A DNA stretch of 64,000 nucleotides, taken from the NCBI GenBank assembly GCA_027035765.1, contig JALVUD010000008.1, positions 62,001 through 126,000 on the forward strand, given 5' to 3'. How positions within the stretch are numbered: the first letter of the stretch is position 1; each line of letters starts with the position of its first letter. This document shows positions 17,237 through 25,939 of the stretch, piece by piece. Made by a program: the position numbers and the translations under genes. The DNA is from Campylobacteraceae bacterium. Lineage in GTDB: Bacteria > Campylobacterota > Campylobacteria > Campylobacterales > Sulfurovaceae. The notes under the pieces are model-generated. The model worked only from the letters and a program-made list of their open reading frames with translations, had not been told where the DNA came from and did not search any database.

Positions 17237-17369
17237 AGACCAATCTTCAAAAGGGGATATTCCCATATTTTTTAATACGGATTTTAACTTCCTTTGGCAC
17301 AAAAAGGGCTTAAAGTCCCGCTACAGCGATAGAAAAGAGAAAATATGAACATTTGTTCATATCTGAAAG

Positions 17370-18089
17370 CTATCCCATGCGTAGATATCGACGCAGTGTT
17401 TTCACAAGATTCAGATCCAACTCTCCCCGAATCCGCTCCGCCAGATCCTCCAGGATCAGCCCTCCGTCCGGTGAAGCGATGAGACTGGAGCGGGCCATAT
17501 CCTCCCGGGCGCTGTCGGCCACCAGAACGTAACACTGATTCATCACCCCCAGGGCTCTGGCCAGGATCTCCAGATGGCGCTTTCTCGGCAGCCCCCACTG
17601 AGAGGGTACCAGAATCACATCGCACCCTTCCAGACGCTTCCAGAGCTCTTTGAAGCGGAGTTCAAAACAGATGATCAATCCGTAGCGTACGCCGTCGATC
17701 TCGAAAGGATGGATCTCTTCCGCCTCTCCGGGAATCAGATAACGGTCCTCCTCTCCCAGTAGAAAAAGTTTGTGTTTGGCCTGACGATGGACCACCCGGT
17801 GATCGTGGATAACAATCGCTTCGTTGGCATAGCCTCCGGGCCTTTTCACCAGACGGGTCAAAACCAGGATCTTCTCCCCCACCTTTTCGCAGAGGATCCG
17901 CTCCGCCTCCTCACCGAAGGCGACCGCCTCCTCGAGATGCTCGTAATCGTAATCGGTCAGGCAGACCTCCGGTGCTACGATGAGCTTGGAGGACTCCTCT
18001 TCCAGCGCCGAAAGGATCTTTTCCAGATTGCGTCGGTAGGGATGCAGATTCTCCAGCTGTAACAGGGTACAATGCACTCTTTTCCTCAT
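17370..18089 (-). CDS. carbon-nitrogen hydrolase (nitrilase superfamily)
   Basis: 239 residues. The Glu-Lys-Cys catalytic triad is visible: Glu in VAPEVCLTDY (about residue 41), Lys in RQAKHKLF (about 107) and Cys in GLIICFELRFKEL (about 141). The Glu after the Cys is typical of omega-amidase and carbamoylase branches. It is shorter than most members (about 260-280). Substrate unknown. It lies upstream of pcm on the same strand with a 133-bp gap. Confidence 0.85.
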   Translation of the reverse strand: MRKRVHCTLLQLENLHPYRRNLEKILSALEEESSKLIVAPEVCLTDYDYEHLEEAVAFGEEAERILCEKVGEKILVLTRLVKRPGGYANEAIVIHDHRVVHRQAKHKLFLLGEEDRYLIPGEAEEIHPFEIDGVRYGLIICFELRFKELWKRLEGCDVILVPSQWGLPRKRHLEILARALGVMNQCYVLVADSAREDMARSSLIASPDGGLILEDLAERIRGELDLNLVKTLRRYLRMG

Positions 18090-18176
18090 TATTCTCGCTC
18101 TTCCTTTTCCTGAGGTGCCCTAGATTAATCCAAAAGCATTATACTATCCTTCATAGAGAGACCTTCGAGGAGTTGT

Positions 18177-18668
18177 ATGAGTCAGACATCTGCCGAAATC
18201 CTGCGCAAAGTGCTGGAGTCGCTTCAGCCCTATCCCCAGATGCAGTTTCTTCTCTTTGCCGATCGATGGGGACCGCTGGAGGAGGAGCTGCTGGAGTTTT
18301 GCCGCCAAAAAGACCACTCTCTGCAGCTCTACGGCGTGGGAACACTGAGCGAAGCGGCCCCGCCGGAAGATCCGCGACTACGCTACCGCCCCTACCGGAT
18401 CGAGCAGCTCCGCTACAATCTTCAGGGACGGCTCTACAACCACGCCTTCGTGACTGCCGAGATCCCCGACAATCCCGAGGCCTTCGCCCGGAAGCTTTAC
18501 ACAGGGATTGCCAACGCGGGAGGACTCTATCTCAGGACGAACCCCGAAGGACTCCCCCACTGGCAAACGGTGCTGGAAAGTGCCAACTATGTCGCCGCCA
18601 GCTCTATTCCGCTGACAGAAGGGCATCTGTTGCTTTACGCCCGAAAGATGCACGGCTGGGGCAGCTGA
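18177..18668 (+). CDS. conserved hypothetical protein
   Basis: 163 residues, preceded by GAGGAG. No signal peptide or membrane segment; mixed alpha/beta composition. Distinct segments include FLLFADRWGPLEEELLEFC near the start and ANYVAASSIPLTEGHLLLYARKMHGW at the end. The family is not recognised. It is first in a forward run with the RDD, MFS and mobA genes; the last three overlap or nearly touch, which suggests one transcript. Confidence 0.7.
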   Translation: MSQTSAEILRKVLESLQPYPQMQFLLFADRWGPLEEELLEFCRQKDHSLQLYGVGTLSEAAPPEDPRLRYRPYRIEQLRYNLQGRLYNHAFVTAEIPDNPEAFARKLYTGIANAGGLYLRTNPEGLPHWQTVLESANYVAASSIPLTEGHLLLYARKMHGWGS

Positions 18669-18710
18669 ATACCGGAACCAGCAAAAAGACGCAACCTGAA
18701 AGGAGACCCG

Positions 18711-19208
18711 ATGGCCAAACAGCGCTTTCGTGACGTGAAACAGGGGCGGATCCGTCCTGTCGAAACAAAAAAAAGGAAGCGATCCTCACTTGCACAAGAC
18801 GGGCTGCCCGCTACCCTGGGCCAGCGCTTCAAGGCTTTCATCACCGACAGTTTCATGATCCTCATGCCCCTGATGTATATCGTCTTCTACCTGGTCTTCG
18901 ACGGCCGGGAAGGATTCGCCCAGCACAAACTGCTGGGATGGCTCTACATCCTGATCCCCTATATCATCATCACCGCCCTTTTCCTGGCCAAAAGCGGTCA
19001 AACCCCCGGAATGCGCGCCTACGAGATCCGTACCGTCGATTGCCATAGCGGCAAGCCCCCCTCCATCGGCGCGAGTCTGCTGCGGCAACTTCTAGGTGTC
19101 TGGGACTTTTTTTTCTTTACCTGGATTCTCCAGTTTTTCCGCCGGGATCATCGGACGCTCCACGAGATCCTCTCCGGAACCTGCCTCCTACAGGAGCCGA
19201 GCCGTTGA
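18711..19208 (+). CDS. RDD family membrane protein
   Basis: 165 residues. A basic N-terminus (RFRDVKQGRIRPVETKKRKR) leads to two or three membrane helices. The RDD signature residues appear in LGQRFKAFITDSFMILMPL (Arg, Asp) and SGQTPGMRAYEIRTVD, with RDHRTLHEILSGT at the end. Function of the family is mostly unknown; some members act in sodium or proton exchange. AAGGAG precedes the ATG and the stop overlaps the MFS start. Confidence 0.85.
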   Translation: MAKQRFRDVKQGRIRPVETKKRKRSSLAQDGLPATLGQRFKAFITDSFMILMPLMYIVFYLVFDGREGFAQHKLLGWLYILIPYIIITALFLAKSGQTPGMRAYEIRTVDCHSGKPPSIGASLLRQLLGVWDFFFFTWILQFFRRDHRTLHEILSGTCLLQEPSR

Positions 19209-20335
19209 AACCCCCAGCCTCTGCCCTCTGGCTACTCAGCCTCTTCTACTTTGCCTATTTCGCCCTGGTAGGGGTCTATATCATTTTTCTCCCCAAAATG
19301 CTGGTACAGAGCGGTTACAGTGCCGCGCAGGTGGGAGTGATCTTCGCCGCTTCGCCCCTGATGCGCTTTGCGCTGCCATTCTGGTTTCAACGCATCGGCG
19401 GTGTCCACCGCCGACACTATCTGGGAGCGCTGATCGCCGCTTTCGGTGCTTCGCTCCTCTTCTTTGCCACTCTGGAGAGCTTCACTGCGTTTTTCGCCGC
19501 CAACCTCCTCTACGGTGCCGCCATGGGAATCATCCTCCCTTATGTAGACACCATCGCCCTGCAGGTGATCTCACGGGAACGCTATGGCAGAGTCCGTCTC
19601 TGGGGATCCATCGGATTCATGGCCATCGCCCTCTGGCTGGGGCAGGTTCTCCGGACCCCGCTGCAGAGTCTGGTCTATCTGGCACTCTTGGCCCTGCTGA
19701 CACTGGTGACAGGCTGGTATCTGACCCGCTATGATCGGGGAGAGATGGTGCCCCAGACCGCGGACAAGGTGCAGGAGCCCTTCTCCTTACGGCGCTACTG
19801 GGCCTTCTGGCTGAGTGCTTTTCTCCTCCAGGTGAGCTTCGGCGGCTTCTATAACTTCTTTACGATCTACGAGACGGCCCACGGCATCTCCCTGGAGATG
19901 ACCAGTTGGCTCTGGAGCTTTGGGGTTCTCTGTGAGATTGCCATGCTCTACTGGCAGGGCCCCCTACTCAGACGGGACCTTCTCGGACTTATCGAATTGG
20001 CCGTGGCCACGACGGTGCTGCGCTGGGCCATCCTCTGGCTCTGGCCCGATTCCCTGCCGGCCGCCTTCGCCGCCCAGTCGTTGCACGCTTTCAACTTCGC
20101 TCTCTACTACACTGCCGCCATCGCCTACGTCTACGATCTCTACACACAGAAAAAACTGGCCCAGCAGTTTTTTCTGGGGATTACCTTTGGCCTGGGAGGT
20201 TCCGTCGGAGCGGTACTGGCAGGATGGGTCTATGAGAAGGATCCCTCATCGCTTTTTCTCTTTGAAGCGATAATCGCCCTGGCCGCCTGGGGAGCCATCC
20301 GTCTCCACCGCTACCGAAAGGCCCGGCATGCCTGA
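19205..20335 (+). CDS. MFS transporter, 3-phenylpropionate permease-like
   Basis: 376 residues with about twelve hydrophobic helices. Motif A-like and family features match the HcaT-type (PPP) branch of the major facilitator superfamily: LYGAAMGIILPYVDTIALQVI and YGRVRLWGSIGFMAIAL. The start is in a 4-nt overlap with the RDD gene, and the end overlaps mobA by 8 nt. The substrate cannot be read from sequence. Confidence 0.85.
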   Translation: MKPPASALWLLSLFYFAYFALVGVYIIFLPKMLVQSGYSAAQVGVIFAASPLMRFALPFWFQRIGGVHRRHYLGALIAAFGASLLFFATLESFTAFFAANLLYGAAMGIILPYVDTIALQVISRERYGRVRLWGSIGFMAIALWLGQVLRTPLQSLVYLALLALLTLVTGWYLTRYDRGEMVPQTADKVQEPFSLRRYWAFWLSAFLLQVSFGGFYNFFTIYETAHGISLEMTSWLWSFGVLCEIAMLYWQGPLLRRDLLGLIELAVATTVLRWAILWLWPDSLPAAFAAQSLHAFNFALYYTAAIAYVYDLYTQKKLAQQFFLGITFGLGGSVGAVLAGWVYEKDPSSLFLFEAIIALAAWGAIRLHRYRKARHA

Positions 20336-20909
20336 AATCCAAGCAGTGGTCCTGGCCGGAGGTCGAAGCCGTCGTATGGGACGGGACAAGGCCCTGCTGC
20401 CCTTTGGTGGCCACTCCACCCTGGCCCAATACCAGTACGAGCGCCTGAGAGAGATCTTCCCAAAAGTCTCCATCAGTACCAAAACGGACAAGTTCCCCTT
20501 CCGCGCTCCTCTGATCCCGGATCAAGCTGAAGAGAGTTCTCCCATGATCGCCCTGGCTTCTATTCTCAAAACCATCGAAACCGAAGCGGTCTTCATCCTC
20601 GGGGTCGATCTCCCTTTTGTCGACAATGCGATCATTCAAAAACTGCTCAGAGCTTTCGCCGGCCATCCGGAAGCTGAAGCGGTTGTTCCGGTGACACCGG
20701 CTGGGACAGAACCCCTCTGCGCCATCTACACCCAGGCAATACGCCCAAAGATCGAGACCGGTATCCGGGCGGGGAACCACCGCCTGCAGAGCCTCTTTGA
20801 GGAGGGGAAAACCCTATGGATCCCTTTCGAAGATACCACCCCCTTCGCCAATCTCAACCGGCCCGAAGAGTATGAAAAAGCGGTGAGGAGAGTGAGGAGT
20901 GAGGAGTGA
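20328..20909 (+). CDS. mobA: molybdenum cofactor guanylyltransferase
   Basis: 193 residues. Adds GMP to molybdopterin. The nucleotide-binding motif LAGGRSRRMGRDKALLPFGG is at residues 9-28, and FILGVDLPFVD provides the metal-binding Asp. The last residues (RRVRSEE) and the stop codon lie in a 7-bp tandem repeat, so copy number could alter the tail slightly. Overlaps the MFS gene. Confidence 0.93.
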   Translation: MPEIQAVVLAGGRSRRMGRDKALLPFGGHSTLAQYQYERLREIFPKVSISTKTDKFPFRAPLIPDQAEESSPMIALASILKTIETEAVFILGVDLPFVDNAIIQKLLRAFAGHPEAEAVVPVTPAGTEPLCAIYTQAIRPKIETGIRAGNHRLQSLFEEGKTLWIPFEDTTPFANLNRPEEYEKAVRRVRSEE

Positions 20910-20940
20910 GGAGTGAGGAGTGAGGAGTGAGGAGTGAGGA
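20892..20940. repeat. 7-bp tandem repeat, seven perfect GTGAGGA copies
   Basis: Seven exact copies in a row, plus one more copy at 20883-20889 set apart by two bases. The repeat starts inside the last codons of mobA and includes its stop. Such simple repeats change length by slipped-strand mispairing. Confidence 0.95.
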
Positions 20941-20992
20941 GTTTAAACTATCTGACAATATTTATCAAGTCACCATCTTCCATCTTCCATCC

Positions 20993-21904
20993 TCAATCAC
21001 TCCCGCATCCCCGGCACTCCATCGATTTTCCAATCATCCCTTTGGAGAATGCCAGAAACTTGTTAAAGAGATCACTGCGGTATTTGTCTTTGTGGTAGAT
21101 GGCGTAGAAATGGCGTCGACAGTCAAAGTTTTTCAGATCGACCTTGTAGAGCGTACCCTCTTTGAGCTCTTCGCTCACCGCCAGGGCTGAGACACAGGTG
21201 AGGGCTTTGCCGCTCTGCATCAGACTCTTGATCGATTCGGTATGTCCCAGTTCCATGAAGATATTGAGGCGGGGGACCTTCTCCTTGATATAGTCCAGAA
21301 AGACTGCCCGGGTCCCGCTCCCTTCCTCCCGCAGAACCCAACGCTGATCCGCCAGTTCGTCGATGTACCAGCTGCGTCCGGCGATCTCTTTGTTGGCTGT
21401 CACTACGATCAGCTCATCATCTCCGATCACCTCTTTGATCAGATCAGGATCCTCCACTTCCCCTTCGACAAAGCCCATATCCAGCTCTCCCTGTTTCACC
21501 ATCTCAGCGATCTGAAGGGTGTTGCCCTCCTTGAGCTGGACCCGTACATCGGGATACTCTCCCATATAGCGGCAGGCGATGGGAGGAATCAGATAATCCA
21601 CGATGGTGGTGCTGGCACCCACCCTGACGGTCCCTTTGTCCTCGGTGTTCTGAAATTCATATTCGATATCCTCAAGTTTGCGGTAGAGAGGTTCCACTGC
21701 CTGATGAAAATTGCGGCCTACCTCATTGAGAATCAGCTTTTTGTTCAGCCGATCAAAAAGAGGCCGGCCGATGATATTCTCCAGCTCCTTGATTGACATG
21801 GAGACCGCGGACTGGCTCAGCCCCATCGCTTTGGCGACATTGGTCAGGTGCCCCTGTTCCACCACGTTCAAAAATATTTCAATCTGTCGAAGAGTCAGTT
21901 TCAT
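20993..21904 (-). CDS. LysR-family transcriptional regulator
   Basis: 303 residues. N-terminal winged HTH (MKLTLRQIEIFLNVVEQGHL, then AMGLSQSAVSMSIKELENIIG) and a C-terminal co-inducer domain from about residue 90. Divergent from yeiH, with a 120-bp shared promoter region that contains a perfect inverted repeat. LysR proteins paired with YeiH-type permeases usually respond to sulfur compounds; here that is inference. The C-terminus ends ECRGCGSD. Confidence 0.92.
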   Translation of the reverse strand: MKLTLRQIEIFLNVVEQGHLTNVAKAMGLSQSAVSMSIKELENIIGRPLFDRLNKKLILNEVGRNFHQAVEPLYRKLEDIEYEFQNTEDKGTVRVGASTTIVDYLIPPIACRYMGEYPDVRVQLKEGNTLQIAEMVKQGELDMGFVEGEVEDPDLIKEVIGDDELIVVTANKEIAGRSWYIDELADQRWVLREEGSGTRAVFLDYIKEKVPRLNIFMELGHTESIKSLMQSGKALTCVSALAVSEELKEGTLYKVDLKNFDCRRHFYAIYHKDKYRSDLFNKFLAFSKGMIGKSMECRGCGSD

Positions 21905-21926
21905 GTTTATGGCTCACTTTGATTGG

Positions 21927-21942
21927 GTTGAAGAGATTCAAC
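21927..21942. promoter_or_regulatory. inverted repeat, probable LysR operator
   Basis: GTTGAA and TTCAAC form perfect 6-bp arms around GAGA in the LysR-yeiH divergent region. A TATAAT at 21959-21964 lies just downstream, facing yeiH, so bound regulator could act there. Confidence 0.5.
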
Positions 21943-22024
21943 AGTTTATTTTATTTCCTATAATATCAGAAAAATATTATACTTTCGAAAATTTCATCAA
22001 AATTACTTAATATAAGGAGCCTCG

Positions 22025-23089
22025 ATGGCTTTTTCTCCCGAAAATCGCAAAGGCACGCTCAGCGGCATTGTCTTCGTTGCCCTGGTGGCCGCCTCTGCTA
22101 CATGGATCGCCGGGCTGGGGCCCGTCAAAGCCCTGGGTCTCTCCCCCCTGGTCGTCGGTATCGTCATCGGTATCTTCTATGCCAATACACTGCATAACCA
22201 TTTTCCCCCTGCCTGGGAGAGCGGCATCACTTTCTCCGCCAAAAAGATCCTCCGTTTCGCCATCGTCTTCTACGGCTTTCGGATCACCTTTCAGCAGATC
22301 GCCGATGTGGGGCTGGAGGGTTTTCTCGTCTCACTGATCATGCTCACCACGACCTTCATCCTGGGTAGCTGGCTGGGAATGAAACGCTTCGGCCTCGATC
22401 GGGATACGGCAATGCTCACCGCTTCGGGGGCCTCCGTCTGCGGTGCGGCGGCCGTCCTGGCCACCGAACCGGTCCTCAAGGCCGAAGAGTACAAAGCGGC
22501 AGTGGCCGTCAGTATGGTGGTCCTTTTCGGAACCGTTTCCATGTTTCTCTATCCGTTGCTTTATGCCGGTCTTTTTCAACATGCCCAGGGATTCCTGCAT
22601 CTCAGTCCCGAACAGTATGGGATCTATGTGGGAGGGACGGTCCACGAGGTGGCCCAGGTAGTCGCGGCAGCGGGGATCAACGGTCCCGGCACCGAGATGG
22701 CCAACAACGCCGTCATCGTCAAGATGACGCGGGTCCTGCTCATCGCCCCGATGCTGATCATTCTGGGACTCTACCTCTCCCGTAAAGCGGTACGGAGCGG
22801 AGGAGGCGAAGGGGCGGTCGTCAAACTGGTCATCCCCTGGTTCGCCGTCTACTTCCTGGGAATGGCCGCCTTCAACTCCCTGCAGATTCTTCCGATCGCT
22901 CTGGTGAGCTGGATCAACAGCGTCGATACCTTTTTGCTGACCATGGCCATGACGGCTCTGGGGATGGGAACCCGCTTCGCCAAGTTCAAAGGGCTGGGTA
23001 TGGCCCCGCTCTATACCGCTCTGGGGATGTTTGTCTGGCTGGTCATCGGAGGATTTGTCGTGGTCAAAGTGATCACAGCACTCTTCTAA
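22025..23089 (+). CDS. yeiH: YeiH family putative sulfate exporter (UPF0324)
   Basis: 354 residues with about ten membrane helices. Family features are GLSPLVVGIVIGIFYANT, FYGFRITFQQIADVG, TASGASVCGAAAVLATEPVL and GGTVHEVAQVVAA. Annotated across bacteria as a sulfate or sulfite exporter. AAGGAG precedes the ATG. The divergent LysR gene is its likely regulator. In a sulfur-oxidising organism export of sulfite or sulfate would make sense, but this is inferred. Confidence 0.9.
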   Translation: MAFSPENRKGTLSGIVFVALVAASATWIAGLGPVKALGLSPLVVGIVIGIFYANTLHNHFPPAWESGITFSAKKILRFAIVFYGFRITFQQIADVGLEGFLVSLIMLTTTFILGSWLGMKRFGLDRDTAMLTASGASVCGAAAVLATEPVLKAEEYKAAVAVSMVVLFGTVSMFLYPLLYAGLFQHAQGFLHLSPEQYGIYVGGTVHEVAQVVAAAGINGPGTEMANNAVIVKMTRVLLIAPMLIILGLYLSRKAVRSGGGEGAVVKLVIPWFAVYFLGMAAFNSLQILPIALVSWINSVDTFLLTMAMTALGMGTRFAKFKGLGMAPLYTALGMFVWLVIGGFVVVKVITALF

Positions 23090-23113
23090 GTTGTTCATTA
23101 TCCATTCGGAACT

Positions 23114-24445
23114 TTATTTCCGGCGACGATAACTCAGTGCCTCGAGCAGCGCTTTGCGACCGATCTGTTCCGATCCCTCCAGATCGGCGATGGTCCGGGC
23201 CACCTTTTTGATGCTGACAATGGAGCGGTGGGAGAGGGCGAAGCGTTGGACCGCCTGAGCCAGAATCTGTTCCGCCTCCGGATCCAAGCGACAAAAGCGC
23301 TCAACCTCCGCTTCGTTCAATTTACCGTTGAGCCGCATCTGCCCCCGCTTCTTTTGCCGCGTAAAGGCCGCCAAAACCCCCTCGTGCATCTGGGCGGAGC
23401 TGACCGACCCCCGATCATCCGCCTCCACCTCCTGCATCGTCACGAAGAGATCGATCCGGTCCAGAAAGGGATCGGAGAGGCGGTTGCGATAACGTTTGAT
23501 CTCCGCTTCACTGCAGCGGCAAGCCCGCTCTTTGGCCAGCAGGTTGCCGCAGGGGCAGGGGTTCATGGCGGCGACAAACATAAAATCCGCTTCGTAGCTG
23601 ACCTTGCTGTTGACCCGGGCGATATGGACCCGACGATCCTGCATCGGTTCTCTCAGTGCCTCCAGAGCGTTCTTGGAGAAGTGGGGCAACTCATCAAAAA
23701 AGACCATTCCATGGTGCGCCAGAGCAATTTCCCCTATTTTTGCCTGATGCGTACCTCCCCCGAAGATCGAGGCGGAAGTGGCGGTGTGATGAGGTGACCT
23801 TGCCGGGCGCAGCGGTTGAAAATCGGGGATTTGACCGTCGAGGAACTGATGTTTGGCTACCGCCAGCAACTCCTCCTCGGCAAGGGGAGGAAGAATGAAG
23901 CGCAGACGTTTGGCGATCATACTCTTGCCGCAGCCGGGGCTCCCCTCCATTAGAAGATTATGCATCCCGGCCGCGGCGATGAGAGCCGCCCGTTTGGCCA
24001 GCTCCTGCCCTTTGACCTCGGCAAAATCCTCCGGATACTCCCGGCGAAAGAAATAGCGCGTTCCTTCCAGCTCCAGCACCTCTCCCTCGTAGTCGCTCCC
24101 TTCGGGAGAGACGATACCGGGCTCTCCCCGCAGTGCCGCGATCGCCTCCTGGAGATTGGCCACCGGCAGATATTCGATTCCCGGAATATGCCGCAAATAC
24201 TCCATCGCCTCAGCCGGGACCATCGCCCGACGGATTTTTCCCTGCTCCTTGAGCGAGAGCAGGAGAGGAAAGAGCTGGGAACTGCTCTTGACCCGACCGT
24301 CGAGCCCCAGCTCGCCGAAAACATAGAGATCCTCCCGGTCGATAGACTCTTTATTCAACGCAATCAGCAAAGCGATGGGCAGATCGAAGTGCGTACCGGA
24401 TTTACGTGGCGATTCTAAGTAACTACGCCGTATTAAACTATGCAA
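23114..24445 (-). pseudogene. comM: comM/yifB, 3' fragment with AAA+ domain, cut off by the transposon
   Basis: Native comM sequence covers 23114-24406 (about 430 residues). It starts RKSGTHFDLPIALLIALN, which is mid-domain for a protein that should have about 90 more residues; those are found 26 kb away at 50552-50827. The AAA+ ATPase is intact: Walker A GSPGCGKSMIAKRL, Walker B VFFDELPHF, and the C-terminal helical part CRLDPEAEQIL to VARTIADLEGS. ComM is a ring helicase that extends branch migration in natural transformation. The element end supplies an in-frame extension starting at TTG 24445 with GGAG nearby, so a truncated protein might be made. Confidence 0.9.
24407..24422. repeat. left transposon junction: core hexamer plus 10-bp terminal inverted repeat
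   Basis: The hexamer 24407-24412 reads TCGCCA in the comM sense and abuts TTCTAAGTAA (24413-24422). The latter is the exact inverse of 50536-50545. Deleting the element together with this hexamer joins GAT GCC to CGT AAA and restores an in-frame ComM (D-A-R-K-S-G), matching the spacing of intact homologues. Confidence 0.85.
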
Positions 24446-24583
24446 GGCACTCCATAAAATGGGCTTCTTTCCAAGTTGAACCCCTTAACCACGAAAACCG
24501 CCCTTAACTCAGCATCCCTCTTTTTTTCTCCGGCGCATCCCACACCTTTCCGGCGGCGGACTATCATCTCCCAACCATTCGCC

Positions 24584-24904
24584 TCATCCGCCGACGGAAC
24601 GGCCCCGACGACTTTTCCGTATTCTTTGGGGAAGAGAGTCTTTCTTCTCTATCTCCTCTATCGTCCTGAATTCCCTCTCTTTCACGAGGCCGCTGATATT
24701 CTCGTTCATTCTTAGCGCGAACAGGATCTTCAGAACGGCCTCCAGCGAGATCCTGCCGTTGTAGATGAAGTTCTTGTAGGTGGGAAGAGGCACCGACGCC
24801 CTTTCGGACAGTTCTTTCTGCTGCAGTCTCTGCCTTTTACGCTCCCTTTCTATGTTCCGGGATAGATCCCTTATAATGCTTTTTGGAGTTTTTAGTTCGA
24901 TCAC
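24584..24904 (-). CDS. small HTH (XRE-like) regulator
   Basis: 106 residues, GTG start with AGGAG 5-6 nt upstream. Residues 15-60 form a helix-turn-helix: IERERKRQRLQQKELSERA then VPLPTYKNFIYNGRISLEAVLKI. The C-terminal tail is basic (RIRKSRRGRSVGG). It is the first gene inside the left end of the element, reading outward. Upstream is an AT-rich stretch with several near-consensus promoter boxes. It could control the element or be an antitoxin, but no toxin gene is recognised next to it. Confidence 0.72.
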   Translation of the reverse strand: MIELKTPKSIIRDLSRNIERERKRQRLQQKELSERASVPLPTYKNFIYNGRISLEAVLKILFALRMNENISGLVKEREFRTIEEIEKKDSLPQRIRKSRRGRSVGG

Positions 24905-24985
24905 GTGATCTCCTTTAGGGATATTATATGATACATCAAATATATTGACAGGATTTTAAGTATAATATCGTATCCTTTATCTACT

Positions 24986-25342
24986 TTGGATGAAAAAGAA
25001 CTGGAGCGAAGACGGGAGAGGACTGTTCGATATATCCGGACAATGCAAGATGCAGAGATTACCTGGGAACTTCCCTCGGGACCTATCGACGATATCCATC
25101 CCACGGCAAGGCAAGCCATTGTATGTGGAGATGTCGTGACGGAACCTGTTCACGGGCGAGAACCAGAAGAGGCGCATGCGGCCATCACGGCGGAATTGCC
25201 AATTGAGGGCAAGAAACAAAAACAATACTGGAACGGGAATAAAAGGAATATGACTACCTTTTTCCCGGTTGATCGCCGGAAAGCAAAACCCATGAGAGCT
25301 TCAAGCTCCGGTCACGGTAGCCTTTTCCTTTTAAGGGGATAG
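24986..25342 (+). CDS. doubtful hypothetical ORF
   Basis: 118 codons from a TTG. The first 35 residues (DEKELERRRERTVRYIRTMQ) look protein-like, but no ribosome-binding site is visible and the second half (GNKRNMTTFF, then SSSGHGSLFLLRG) has unlikely composition. It may be a remnant of a gene or chance. No family recognised. Confidence 0.25.
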   Translation: MDEKELERRRERTVRYIRTMQDAEITWELPSGPIDDIHPTARQAIVCGDVVTEPVHGREPEEAHAAITAELPIEGKKQKQYWNGNKRNMTTFFPVDRRKAKPMRASSSGHGSLFLLRG

Positions 25343-25660
25343 AAATTTCGCTAGAATAGAAGTGCGGGTCAAACAGATAGGACGAGCTATCCAAAAGCGC
25401 GGGTTACCGCCCTCTCCCTCGTCATCTCGTCCGTTTCGCCCTGCCTGTCTGCTAAGCTTCAGATTGGTTGCGATGCCGGGTGGGTGTGAAAGCCGCCTGC
25501 ACCGCAGCTGAAATCACCTGGCAAACAGATAGAAAAATCACTGGATCCATACCAACTCCCTTTTTCTGTAGCTCCCACAGCAAACAAGAGATTCCCCGCC
25601 TTACATCCTGCATAATTGCATCAGCCTCAAACAGGATGAAATGCCGGAAAGTGAAGTAGC

Positions 25661-25760
25661 GAGGACCGGGGCCTGCGGATCCTCTCCTCCCGGGGTACAC
25701 CGTTGCGGCCTGTGCACCCCCGTGAAACGGGATGCAGGGCGTACCATTCATCTTCCGGGA
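25661..25760. ncRNA. candidate structured RNA or long nested hairpin
   Basis: Pairing can be followed inward: TCCCGG 25688-25693 with CCGGGA 25755-25760; GGTAC 25694-25698 with GTACC 25741-25745; CCTGTGCA 25709-25716 with TGCAGG 25733-25738 (one bulge); CCCGT 25719-25723 with ACGGG 25727-25731 around a GAA loop. A separate GAGGA/TCCTC stem (25661-25665 with 25680-25684) precedes it. The strand is unknown because hairpins fold on both. No known RNA family is recognised. Confidence 0.4.
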
Positions 25761-25832
25761 GACCAAATGCCCGCGACCGCTCAATTTGTCGAAGCCCTAA
25801 AGATAAAGCGGTTATACTATGACGATTCGGTT

Positions 25833-25861
25833 GGGTGGAAACACCCGGGCCCCTGGGGCCC
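25833..25861. repeat. two adjacent perfect hairpins
   Basis: GGGTG-GAAA-CACCC (25833-25846, a GNRA-type tetraloop) is directly followed by GGGCCCC-T-GGGGCCC (25847-25861). No T-run follows on either strand, so they do not look like a simple intrinsic terminator. They may belong to the same structured region as 25661-25760. Confidence 0.5.
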
Positions 25862-25939
25862 ACTTCTCATCTCTACATATACAGAAAATCCTTCATAATG
25901 AATACCCGTGCAACGGCGAAAAGGGAAAAGTTCTGGCCG

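Larger units (their letters stand above)
24905..25939. other. 1-kb stretch without a convincing gene, rich in foldable sequence
   Basis: No frame here shows the codon pattern of its neighbours. The left 80 bases are AT-rich and promoter-like (TTGACA at 24945 and TATAAT at 24961, but only 10 bp apart). The remainder is GC-rich with nested hairpins between 25661 and 25861, listed separately. It may hold an RNA gene or the remains of an inactivated gene. Confidence 0.5.

Noticed and set aside
20883-20940. CRISPR array
   Set aside because: The repeat is a 7-bp tandem without spacers. No array or cas gene was found anywhere in the window.
24986-25225. Overlapping short ORFs on both strands in the left part of the island
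   Set aside because: No ribosome-binding sites and poor composition. Only one was kept, at very low confidence.
25661-25861. Retron or RNase P-like RNA
   Set aside because: No reverse transcriptase gene is nearby and no conserved RNase P core could be matched.
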